Shown in pieces: positions 55,401 through 63,122 of a stretch of DNA of 64,000 nucleotides. Origin of the DNA: CAYSCZ01 sp051155775 (GTDB lineage Bacteria > Bacteroidota > Bacteroidia > Cytophagales > Cyclobacteriaceae); the NCBI GenBank assembly GCA_051155775.1, contig DAXETV010000018.1, positions 33,853-97,852 of the forward strand. Direction: 5' to 3'. Position numbers and translations under genes: made by a program. The notes under the pieces are model-generated. The model saw nothing but the letters and a program-made list of their open reading frames with translations. It searched no databases and was not told the origin of the DNA. The number at the start of each line of letters is the position of its first letter. Positions within the stretch are counted from its first letter, which is position 1.

Positions 55401-55660
55401 AATTATATGTAGAAGACGGTTCCTGGACAAGATTAAGGCGCATTGAACTTTCTTATACACTTAATAATCAATGGATTAAAAATAAGGGATTTGAGTCAAT
55501 TCAACTTTCTGCAACAGGAAGAAACCTGGTAATATGGACACCTTTCGAAGGTAATGATCCTGACACTAACCTAAACGGGGTCAGTAATGCACGAGGTATC
55601 GAATACTTCAATAATCCGGGTACCAAATCATATGTTTTTTCCATTCAACTCAATTTCTAA
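52430..55660 (+). CDS. susC: SusC/RagA-type TonB-dependent outer-membrane transporter
   Basis: A 1076-residue TonB-linked protein. It has a signal peptide (1-24, ending LKAQ) and a CarboxypepD_reg-like domain (27-100, VVKGTIKDNNGEPLIGATI). The TonB box region is EELEEVVVTALG (101-112), with a plug with IQIRGVSTLTGGSQPLIVVDGVPI, and the long beta-barrel ends in FSIQLNF. With SusD it forms a lidded importer for large nutrients. Length is normal. It is followed after 3 bp by susD. Confidence 0.94.
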   Translation: MNKALRSVFFLILITTSIVSELKAQQVVKGTIKDNNGEPLIGATILEVGTTNGVISDINGNYSISVEENAQLSVTFVGFISQVIDVSNRSVIDITLEIDAEELEEVVVTALGFKANKDNVGYANSQLKTDDIVKAAEPNLLNAISGKATGVTISRNSGDPGAGSYIQIRGVSTLTGGSQPLIVVDGVPISNDNFGTGQIAQQSRLNDINPNDIENISVLKGASAAALWGTSAMNGAIVITTKSGKYNQKLQVSVKSTYSIDRVSRKYPLQDKFGQGNNGVYDPVQRDSWGDKIANRSGGQDEFDTSGEFFVDQNGDVYYPVISKNSQETFLDENFDQVFQNGHFWENNVSLTAGNETGNVFFSISNLDQQGIIKDNSDYNRTTARFNGEQLLNDDFVLNVNINYTRTTSNRIRRGAQSSGLYLGLTRTPPDFNNIGYRGNYFPGPDASPEENRHRSYRNHLGSGNAGYNNPIWTTKEQEDLAIVDRFINNFKLTYSVTDWIDVIGRVGLDSYSEQKDQFFTPGSAAGGFRTGLFETLLRKNSILNTDLIVKGNRSISSNFDLTMLVGFNYNQSKRYTTQNEIINFIQFADVETGARDLNNALPENRTASANTTESRKSAVYTEVTLQAYQNLFITGSLRGEVSSTFGDQADPSFWFPSITGAWQFHELVDINFLSFAKLRASYGEVGQEPGPYNTNNRIVQPTYTDALGGSISTGLFGNGGFTESIALGNPFLEPERKTEIELGTDLRFINDRLSLSLTYYDNRTEGAIFFRRLPNTTGYDRIVDNFANVENKGTEIDLGFKVLDKKDLTVQTNLLYSRNENLVADLKGAEGQDIGGLSAVSNRVVEGQPFGVFFGSKTKRDESGEIVLDENGFPEQDEEPGVIGDPNPDWRGSWITNVQYKNFGFSMLFETFQGADIYAGTKSALYDIGTWGASAIETTTDQNLLDYNGDVIFAGTTFRGVVHDFGAGPVALTEPWYQADGGFFGSGNDELYVEDGSWTRLRRIELSYTLNNQWIKNKGFESIQLSATGRNLVIWTPFEGNDPDTNLNGVSNARGIEYFNNPGTKSYVFSIQLNF

Positions 55661-55663
55661 AAG

Positions 55664-57097
55664 ATGATGAAGATGAAAATAATAATTGCAAAACTTCTTA
55701 CAATAATATTTATAACAGGCCTTATAGGATGCCGCGACCTGGTTGATGGAGATGGTGATATCAATATTGATCCCAACAATCCTACCTCTACCGAGTATCA
55801 AAGTGTTTTAACCACGGCAGGTGTAGGGCAAATACTTGTGCAAAATGGAATTAACTCCAGAATGGCTGGAATCTTTGCCGGTACACATACAGGCATTGAC
55901 CGTCAATATGGGGGATTTAATTCCTACACGGTTACCACTAGTGATTTTGATGGACTATGGGATGATGTTTTTATAAATGCATTTAGAAACGCCCGACTTT
56001 CCAAAGACCTGGCTGAGGAGCAGGGCATTACTGGTGTTACCATTGGTATAGCACAGGTACTTGAAGCTTTATCAACCGGAACAGCAGCTTCTTTATATGG
56101 TGATATCCCTTTTGATGATCTGTCAAAAGTGGAAGTTTCGAATCCAACTTTTGAGGCACAATCAGTTGTATATGACAAAATTCAACTTTTGCTGGATGAA
56201 GCAATAGAAAACCTTAACACCGCTACAGGTAGGCCCGTGATCAATTCGGAGATATTTTTTGATGGCGATCCTACGGCATGGATAGAGGTTGCATATACAT
56301 TAAAGGCAAGATTCTATATGCATACACGGGAGTATGGCCTTGCTTACAGTGCCGCACAAAATGGAATATCCAGTGCTGAAAATTCAATGGTTGCGCCTTT
56401 TGGGACAGCTATAGAAGCCTCTAACCTTAATTGGCAACTATTTGAACTGGAAACACAGGGAGATGATATAATCATTTCTGATTTTTTGATTGCGCTGGTT
56501 TCCCCTGACTCAACCATTTACAGGGGAAATGTTAAAACTAATGAGTCCGCCAGGTTTAGTTACCTTTTTCAAAATTCTGTCAATGGGTTCCAACTTAATA
56601 CCTCCGATGACGGTATTGCAGGTCAGACGGTACCAGCACCTATTGTGACTTTCCAGGAAAACTTACTGATCCTGGCAGAAGCAGGCACACGGTCTCAAGG
56701 GTTTTCAACGGGCTTAGACCATCTAAACAGTTTTCGCACTTTTATGAACGCTGGTGGTTATTTGACCAATCCAGATGTATCAAACCTTCAATATGACGCT
56801 TATGAAGCTATCGATTTTGAAAATGGTGGTATCGAAAATCCAGACGGAATTTCTACTGAAAATGCATTGCTTAGGGAAGTTCTTGAGGAACGTTACATCA
56901 CCCTACTTAGCCAAATTGAAGTTTTTTGTGATGTTAGAAGAACTTTAGAAGAACGAACAGTAAGAGTGCCGGTATCACCTAATTCAGGTTCATCTCTGCC
57001 TGAAAGGTTCCTTTATGCTCAGTCAGAAATTGACAGAAATGAAAATATACCCGGTAACATACCATCATTATTCGATCCGACTGAGGTAAACCAATAA
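55664..57097 (+). CDS. susD: SusD/RagB-like nutrient-binding lipoprotein
   Basis: A 477-residue lipoprotein (lipobox LIGC, Cys23, then an acidic DLVDGDGD stretch, a surface-export signal). It is of the SusD-like type: FDGLWDDVFINAFRNARLSK, GIAQVLEALSTGTAASLYGDIPFDD, and a C-terminal EVLEERYITLLSQIEVFCDVRR. This resembles the SusD-like_2 group, which is often not carbohydrate-specific. It caps the SusC barrel. Its stop overlaps the next start (TAATG). Confidence 0.92.
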   Translation: MMKMKIIIAKLLTIIFITGLIGCRDLVDGDGDINIDPNNPTSTEYQSVLTTAGVGQILVQNGINSRMAGIFAGTHTGIDRQYGGFNSYTVTTSDFDGLWDDVFINAFRNARLSKDLAEEQGITGVTIGIAQVLEALSTGTAASLYGDIPFDDLSKVEVSNPTFEAQSVVYDKIQLLLDEAIENLNTATGRPVINSEIFFDGDPTAWIEVAYTLKARFYMHTREYGLAYSAAQNGISSAENSMVAPFGTAIEASNLNWQLFELETQGDDIIISDFLIALVSPDSTIYRGNVKTNESARFSYLFQNSVNGFQLNTSDDGIAGQTVPAPIVTFQENLLILAEAGTRSQGFSTGLDHLNSFRTFMNAGGYLTNPDVSNLQYDAYEAIDFENGGIENPDGISTENALLREVLEERYITLLSQIEVFCDVRRTLEERTVRVPVSPNSGSSLPERFLYAQSEIDRNENIPGNIPSLFDPTEVNQ

Positions 57098-57864
57098 TGG
57101 TTCTAAACAAAAGAACACATATAGCCATAAGTCTTTTCTATCTGTTGATAGTTGCTACCAATGCACAATCAGCAGATACTTTAAAGGTATTGTTTGTGGG
57201 AAACAGTTACACCTATTTTTGGAACCTTTCCCAAACTGTAGAAGAACTATCTAAAAAGCAGGGGATTCCACTCATTGCCAGAAACTCTACAGCCGGGGGT
57301 GTTTCTCTTAAGGATCATTGGATAGGCAGGATGAAACTGGAGTCAAGAAAAGTTATTACTGATAGTGACTGGGATGTAGTGGTTTTACAGAATCATAGCA
57401 GAAGCGCAATTGACTCGTTGGAAGACTTTATTGATTATGGAAACCGCTTTATTAAACTTGTGAAATCAACTGGTGCAGAACCCGTGCTCTATGAAACCTG
57501 GGCAAGGAAGTACAATCCTTTGATGCAAGAAAAAGTTTCAAAAGCTTATAATGACCTTGCAAGGTTAAATGAAATTGAGATTGTGCCAGTTGGTTCCATA
57601 TGGAAAATGACAAGGGAATTAAGGCCTGGACTACAATTATTTGATCAGGATGGTAGCCATCCTTCACCAATTGGCACATATTTGAATGCCTGTGTGTTTT
57701 TTTCATTCTTGAATAAACAAAAGTCATTGGGCCTACCTGAAAGAGTGACCACAGTGGATAAAAATGGAGAAATACTGTATTTATCCATCCAGAGCATAAA
57801 TGATGCTTCTTTTATTCAAGAGGTTGTTGATAGGTATCTGCAAACAAATTTTAAGTATGATTAA
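57097..57864 (+). CDS. Secreted SGNH hydrolase (DUF4886-like)
   Basis: A 255-residue exported esterase-like protein with a signal peptide (1-25). The SGNH blocks are visible: block I VLFVGNSYT with Ser37, block III VVLQNHS with Asn99, and block V DQDGSHPS with Asp185 and His188. These enzymes remove acetyl or other acyl groups from polymers. The start overlaps the susD stop, and its end overlaps the DASS transporter start by 8 bp, so esterase and carboxylate importer are translationally coupled, which suggests a joint role. Confidence 0.85.
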   Translation: MVLNKRTHIAISLFYLLIVATNAQSADTLKVLFVGNSYTYFWNLSQTVEELSKKQGIPLIARNSTAGGVSLKDHWIGRMKLESRKVITDSDWDVVVLQNHSRSAIDSLEDFIDYGNRFIKLVKSTGAEPVLYETWARKYNPLMQEKVSKAYNDLARLNEIEIVPVGSIWKMTRELRPGLQLFDQDGSHPSPIGTYLNACVFFSFLNKQKSLGLPERVTTVDKNGEILYLSIQSINDASFIQEVVDRYLQTNFKYD

Positions 57865-59323
57865 GAAGAGCAAATTACTTCAGATCATCTTGGGCCCTTT
57901 GGTTTTTGTAATAATGGAAATCGTTGGGAAGCCTTCTTCAATGAATATGGATGCTTACCATGTACTTGCAGCAACAATATGGATATCAATATGGTGGGTT
58001 ACAGAGGCTGTTCCAATAGCAGCCACAGCCTTAGTGCCAATAGTTGTTTTTCCACTGACCGGTGCCTTAGATATTACCACAACTACAGCCTCCTTCGGTC
58101 ATAAATATATTTTTCTCTACTTAGGAGGGTTCATTATAGCTATAGCTATCGAAAAGTGGGATTTACACAGAAGAATAGCATTGAACATCATAAGTATTAT
58201 TGGATCAAATATTACAAAGATCATACTTGGGTTTATGGTGGCCACAGCCTTCTTATCCATGTGGATATCCAATACAGCAACATCCGTTATGATGTTGCCC
58301 ATAGGAATGGCGATTGTAAAAGAGTTCGAAAAAGACATGAGTGTAGATATCGGAAAGTTATTTGGCAAGGCACTGATGCTGGCAATAGCTTACAGTGCTT
58401 CCATAGGAGGATTTGCCACATTGATCGGTACACCGCCAAACCTTGTTCTTGCAGGAATTCTTGAAGAGATATACGGTGTAAAAATTAGCTTTATGCAATG
58501 GATCACCTTTGGGCTCCCGGTGTCTGTGGTCCTGGTTTTTATTTGTTGGAGATATCTCACAAAATCCGCTTTTAAATTTGATAAAGTTGAATTTCCTGGT
58601 GGTAGAGAGGAGATTTCCAGGATGCTTCACTCGCTTGGGAAAATTAGTTACGAAGAAAAAGTGGTGTTAATTGTGTTCATTTATACAGCCATTTTATGGA
58701 TGTTCCGATCAATTTTACAGAAGGCCCTTCCGGGAATTGATGACACCATAATAGCAGTATCATCCGCATTAATCTTGTTTATCCTGCCGGTAAAAGATCG
58801 AAGTAAGCGGTTGATAACATGGGAAGATACGGTAAAAGTGCCCTGGGGCATAATTATTCTATTTGGTGGGGGATTAGCAATTGCAAAAGGATTTACGACT
58901 ACCGGATTGGCAGAATGGATTGCCACACAATTAACACAGTTGAACGGCCTTTATTTGATTTTTTTGATTTTGATATTGGTAGCGGTAGTAAACTTCCTTA
59001 CAGAGATTACCTCTAATCTGGCTACCACGGCAATGTTATTGCCTGTTCTTGCTCCCATGGCAATGTCTTTTAATCTACATCCATATATGATAATGGTGTC
59101 TGTCACTATAGCTGCCTCATGCGCATTTATGCTTCCTGTTGCCACACCACCCAATGCAGTAGTTTTTGGTTCAGGTTACCTGAGAATACCTGATATGATG
59201 AGGTCTGGAATTGTTATGAACATTATTTCAATCATATTCATAGCAATCGTGACTTACTTACTTCTTCCAATAATATGGGATTTCAATCCCACACAATTCC
59301 CTGAAGCTTTTATTAAGAAATAG
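57857..59323 (+). CDS. SLC13/DASS-family anion:sodium symporter
   Basis: A 488-residue inner-membrane protein. About 11-12 helices plus two hairpins are implied. The first substrate motif WISNTATSVMMLP has SNT at 138-140. The second, TEITSNLATTAMLLP, has SNL at 386-388, where bacterial VcINDY has SNT. The family imports succinate, malate, citrate or sulfate with sodium. I chose the ATG at 57857, overlapping the esterase end by 8 bp; a longer frame to 57800 would lie in the esterase gene. The likely cargo is a carboxylate released by the neighbouring hydrolases. Confidence 0.93.
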   Translation: MIKKSKLLQIILGPLVFVIMEIVGKPSSMNMDAYHVLAATIWISIWWVTEAVPIAATALVPIVVFPLTGALDITTTTASFGHKYIFLYLGGFIIAIAIEKWDLHRRIALNIISIIGSNITKIILGFMVATAFLSMWISNTATSVMMLPIGMAIVKEFEKDMSVDIGKLFGKALMLAIAYSASIGGFATLIGTPPNLVLAGILEEIYGVKISFMQWITFGLPVSVVLVFICWRYLTKSAFKFDKVEFPGGREEISRMLHSLGKISYEEKVVLIVFIYTAILWMFRSILQKALPGIDDTIIAVSSALILFILPVKDRSKRLITWEDTVKVPWGIIILFGGGLAIAKGFTTTGLAEWIATQLTQLNGLYLIFLILILVAVVNFLTEITSNLATTAMLLPVLAPMAMSFNLHPYMIMVSVTIAASCAFMLPVATPPNAVVFGSGYLRIPDMMRSGIVMNIISIIFIAIVTYLLLPIIWDFNPTQFPEAFIKK

Positions 59324-59352
59324 CCATGTTTTTACTTCAAACCATATATAAA

Positions 59353-61131
59353 ATGAATATCACGAAAAAGAATATTTTAAAACTATTTACAATAGTCTTT
59401 TGCTGTGCTTTACTGACCGCTTGTGATGAGGATGAGCGTATTGATAACGAAACCTTTTCTTCAGACGCGTTTCGCGTCCTTAAAGTAACATCAGATAATT
59501 CTACCATATCAAGTGGTGTTTTATTGCCTGCTTTTGAATTATCAATTGATATTGTATTCAATAGGCCGGTGGACCAGGCCGCCATTGCCAGTGGACTTAC
59601 AGTTTCCAATGGAGCCTCTTTTTCAACATCATATGATGCGTCAGGTTCAATCCTGACGATTGATTTTGATCTATTGGACTATCAGTCCGGCTATGAAATA
59701 TCACTTCCCGAAGGTGCCTACGGATCATCTGGTGAACAACTATCACAGGATTTCAACTTTGGTTTTATCACTAATGTGTTTGAAGCACCCAGGGTATCAA
59801 TTTCCATTGAGTCATCAAGTTTGCTTGAGGGGGAATCAACAACCTTAACAGCCACCCTTGATGCACCCTCCACAGAAGATGTTATTATTAATTTTTCTTT
59901 TACCGGAACTTCGTTAATTGGTGAAGATTATATTACAGACGCACAGTCCATGCTAATTAGTTCTGGTGAGGTATCAGGATCAGTTAATTTATCTGTAATA
60001 GATGATGAACTGGTGGAGGGTGCTGAATTTTTTGAAATATTTATCGTCAGCCTTATAAACGGTGTTGATGAGGGGCAAAGATTATCAGTTGATATTTTAG
60101 ACAATGATGTGGCTTTAGAATTGGCTCTAAAAGGTATCCTTGCCCTTGAATGGACAACTTCAGGAACCAATGGGGGCAAAGGGTTGCACTTTAAAGCAGT
60201 TGAAGACATCACCGATTTAAGTAATTATGCCATAGGCATCGCCAATAATGGTGGAGGCACTGATAGTATAGAGTATAGGTTTCCCGCAATCTCGGTTTCC
60301 GCCGGCGATGATATCTTGCTTGCACGGGAGGATGCTACCATTACAAATTATTTTGGAGATTGTTCTGCACAGTTTGAGCACGTCATTCAATCTGATGCAA
60401 TGAATCAGAATGGTAATGATGCCATAGAATTATATAGTGGTAATACTATAATAGAAACCTATGGGGATGTTGATGTTGATGGGACAGGTCAGCCCTGGGA
60501 GTATACTGGCAGCTGGGCTTATAAACTTGGAGGAACTTGGGTTTACGGAGGCGTTGGTTGTGCAGCGGCTTCAACGATTACCCAAGATTCAGATTGTAAA
60601 TATCCTTTGTGTGCTAATGGTTTGCAATTGCAGGGCCTTATGTCATTCCAAACGGGATCGGATGCTGGCAATAGGGAAAGAGCCATTCACTTAAGAGCTA
60701 ATAGGGATATTGCGGATATAAGTGTTTATGGTATTGGTATTTCTAATAATGGTGGTGGCTCTGATGGAAGAGAGATGGACCTGCCTGCCATAAGCGTCCG
60801 TGAAGGAGATCATATCTTATTTATAAGGGATGCTGATATCGAAACTTTACCAGAATACCTTGGTTCTTGTTTTTCAAAATTTGACCATACGCCACAAGAT
60901 CCCGGAATTAATTTTAATGGGGATGATGGTGTTGAGCTTTATTTAAATGCCGATGTAATTGAAGTTTATGGAGATGTAGTTGATGATGGTACCGGATTGT
61001 TCTGGGAATATACAGGCTCCTGGGCATTTAAGGAGAAAGGGGATATTTGGACTTATGCCGGCGCTGACTGTGCAGCAGGTGCTGAAACCAATGAGTCTTC
61101 CGGATGTTCCTACGCTTTTTGTGATGATTAG
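59353..61131 (+). CDS. Lipoprotein with Ig-like, Calx-beta and two lamin-tail-like domains
   Basis: A 592-residue lipoprotein (lipobox LTAC, Cys24, then acidic DEDERID). An Ig-like (Big_5) domain spans about 40-135, then a Calx-beta repeat (about 148-245: SSSLLEGESTTLTATLD; IDDELVEGAEFFEI). Two related 165-residue lamin-tail-like domains follow: A (257-420, LALKGILALEW, GGGTDSIEYRFPAI) and B (424-590, LQLQGLMSFQTG, GGGSDGREMDLPAI). Each ends in a Cys-bounded tail. I chose the ATG at 59353 over 59326 for the signal peptide. A surface adhesin or substrate-binding role is likely. Confidence 0.85.
   Translation: MNITKKNILKLFTIVFCCALLTACDEDERIDNETFSSDAFRVLKVTSDNSTISSGVLLPAFELSIDIVFNRPVDQAAIASGLTVSNGASFSTSYDASGSILTIDFDLLDYQSGYEISLPEGAYGSSGEQLSQDFNFGFITNVFEAPRVSISIESSSLLEGESTTLTATLDAPSTEDVIINFSFTGTSLIGEDYITDAQSMLISSGEVSGSVNLSVIDDELVEGAEFFEIFIVSLINGVDEGQRLSVDILDNDVALELALKGILALEWTTSGTNGGKGLHFKAVEDITDLSNYAIGIANNGGGTDSIEYRFPAISVSAGDDILLAREDATITNYFGDCSAQFEHVIQSDAMNQNGNDAIELYSGNTIIETYGDVDVDGTGQPWEYTGSWAYKLGGTWVYGGVGCAAASTITQDSDCKYPLCANGLQLQGLMSFQTGSDAGNRERAIHLRANRDIADISVYGIGISNNGGGSDGREMDLPAISVREGDHILFIRDADIETLPEYLGSCFSKFDHTPQDPGINFNGDDGVELYLNADVIEVYGDVVDDGTGLFWEYTGSWAFKEKGDIWTYAGADCAAGAETNESSGCSYAFCDD
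60121..60612 (+). repeat. LTD-like domain, subtype A (first protein)
   Basis: Encodes residues 257-420 of the lipoprotein. Its closest match in the window is the partial segment from 63744 on (shared GGGTDSIEYRFPAI and SAGDDILLARED), closer than to the neighbouring subtype B domain. Confidence 0.8.
60622..61122 (+). repeat. LTD-like domain, subtype B (first protein)
   Basis: Encodes residues 424-590. Closest match is 63210-63710 (shared GLMSFQTG, GGGSDGREMDLPAIS, INFNGDD). Confidence 0.8.
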
Positions 61132-61225
61132 GTATTCGTAACCGTTCTGCTAGATTTTATACTTGTGGAGCATTTTATTATTAAAAAAGCCGAATTAAAA
61201 ACCGAAAGAATTTAATAATGGAGGA

Positions 61226-63058
61226 ATGACGTTTAATAAAAGGTTTTTACTGATAACCATTTTAATACTTATCGCAGCAGGCTTTCTGTCTTACCTTGTC
61301 CAAACATCAGGAGGAAGCGTGAAGATTTATAGTATAAAAATTCCCACCCAGGATGGACAGTGGGTTTTTGCTGACCTTTTCAAACCAAAATCAGCAACTA
61401 AGGAAAATCCGGCGCCATTAATCGTAGTAATACCCGGATTTCAGCGTTCTAAAGAGGCACTATCTAATGTCGCTATCGAGCTTTCTCGGCGCGGGATGGT
61501 GGCTGTTTCGATTGATCCTTATGCACAGGGTTTTTCAAGTTCCTCCATGCAAAGAAGGGCGGCAACTTACGAAGGATATGGCATGTTTCCACTGGTTGAA
61601 TATTTTGCCAGTAATGATGTCCTGAATTATATAGATAAAAATAGGATAGGAGCTACAGGTCATTCGGCTGGTGGAAATGCGGTAATCAAAGGTGCGAGTT
61701 ATTTTGGTCAGCAAGCTGAAAAAACAGGAAAGCCAAGTAAGCTCCACTCAGTTTACTGTTCGGGTTATGTGCTATCACTATCGAATAAGATCCTCAAACA
61801 TGCCCGTTCTAACATTGGCGCTGCTTATGCATTTTATGATGAAGGTGCTTACCGAAATGAATTTGGGCATGCCAACATGAAAAGGGCACCGGAGGCACTA
61901 AGGCTTATTAATTCAGGTTTTAAGGATAGCTCAGAATTTATTTCTGAAGTGAAAATCGGCCACTATTATGGAGAAGTCGATGACCGCAGCCTAAGGGTCA
62001 TGTTTAATGAAAAAAATATTCACCCTTTCCAACCTTACATGATTGAGGCTACGGCTAATCAGTTAGCGTTTTTCGAGCATGTGTTTGGAATAAATGGTGG
62101 CCTTAGTAGTACAAACCAAATATGGTACTGGAAAGAGATACTGGGTATAATATCAATTATTGCCGGAATGCTTTCTATTGTTCCAATGGGCAGATTATTA
62201 TTGAGTACACCTTATTTTAATAACTTGGTTAAGGAAATACCTCCCGCACTGCCCAGACCAGGAAAAAAGGGGAAATTTATCTTTTGGGGTTTATTCGTAT
62301 TGGCAGCACTAATAGCATGTTTTTCTTATATACCAATGGCAGAGTTATCCCAGGATATCTTCGTCAAAGCTTCCACCAGACGGCAGACATGGTTTTTCCC
62401 TCAAAGAATGAATAATGCAGTACTTATGTGGGCCATCTTTAACGGTATCATCGGTTTTGTTATTTTCTATCTCACATATAGGTTTTATGGGAAGAATCAT
62501 GGAATCAGTAACGAAATGTGGGGAACACAAATAAGTAAAAAGGAATTGCTACAAACATTGCTATTAGCAGTAATCATTTTTTCATTTTACTATCTCACCC
62601 TTTCCATTATCTATTATTTCTTTCATATAGATTATCGTTTTCTATTTATGGGTGTACGGGTATTCGGTCCAGACAGTGTGATATTGTTGTTGATGTATGC
62701 GCCGATGTTTTTTATATTTTTCCTTTCAAACTCCCTCCGCGTAAATGCAGCCATGAGGTTTGAAGGTAAAATAGGGTGGAAAGATATCCTAACCATTGGT
62801 TTTGGTAATTCACTGGGTCTAATATTTATTGTGTTTATACAGTATGTCACCTTTGCCATAACCGGTACGGTATACTGGACTGATGGATGGCTTTATGTTA
62901 ACCTGCTTTTTGCTGTAGTACCCATGATGTTTGTGCTGCCAATTTTCAATCGGTATTTCTTTCTTATGACAGGAAGGATATATCTGGGTCCAATGGTCAC
63001 ATGTCTGATTTTTATCATGATCTTACTCACAAATACTGTGGTGTATATACCATTATAA
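61226..63058 (+). CDS. Alpha/beta hydrolase fused to a multi-span membrane domain
   Basis: A 610-residue protein with an N-terminal anchor (7-24). An alpha/beta hydrolase domain spans about 30-290, with PLIVVIPGFQRSKEA and the nucleophile elbow GATGHSAGG (Ser147); GEVDDRSLRVMF and a later HVFGIN may hold the acid and His. From 305 there are about seven membrane helices to the C-terminus. The hydrolase part should face the periplasm. GGAGG precedes the ATG by 2 bp. The family is not named by me. It lies in the operon 94 bp after the first LTD gene. Confidence 0.8.
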   Translation: MTFNKRFLLITILILIAAGFLSYLVQTSGGSVKIYSIKIPTQDGQWVFADLFKPKSATKENPAPLIVVIPGFQRSKEALSNVAIELSRRGMVAVSIDPYAQGFSSSSMQRRAATYEGYGMFPLVEYFASNDVLNYIDKNRIGATGHSAGGNAVIKGASYFGQQAEKTGKPSKLHSVYCSGYVLSLSNKILKHARSNIGAAYAFYDEGAYRNEFGHANMKRAPEALRLINSGFKDSSEFISEVKIGHYYGEVDDRSLRVMFNEKNIHPFQPYMIEATANQLAFFEHVFGINGGLSSTNQIWYWKEILGIISIIAGMLSIVPMGRLLLSTPYFNNLVKEIPPALPRPGKKGKFIFWGLFVLAALIACFSYIPMAELSQDIFVKASTRRQTWFFPQRMNNAVLMWAIFNGIIGFVIFYLTYRFYGKNHGISNEMWGTQISKKELLQTLLLAVIIFSFYYLTLSIIYYFFHIDYRFLFMGVRVFGPDSVILLLMYAPMFFIFFLSNSLRVNAAMRFEGKIGWKDILTIGFGNSLGLIFIVFIQYVTFAITGTVYWTDGWLYVNLLFAVVPMMFVLPIFNRYFFLMTGRIYLGPMVTCLIFIMILLTNTVVYIPL

Positions 63059-63122
63059 TGTATAATTTAAATAAATAATATAAATAAAGAAATAATTCTC
63101 ACAAACCTAAAAATATTAGCCC

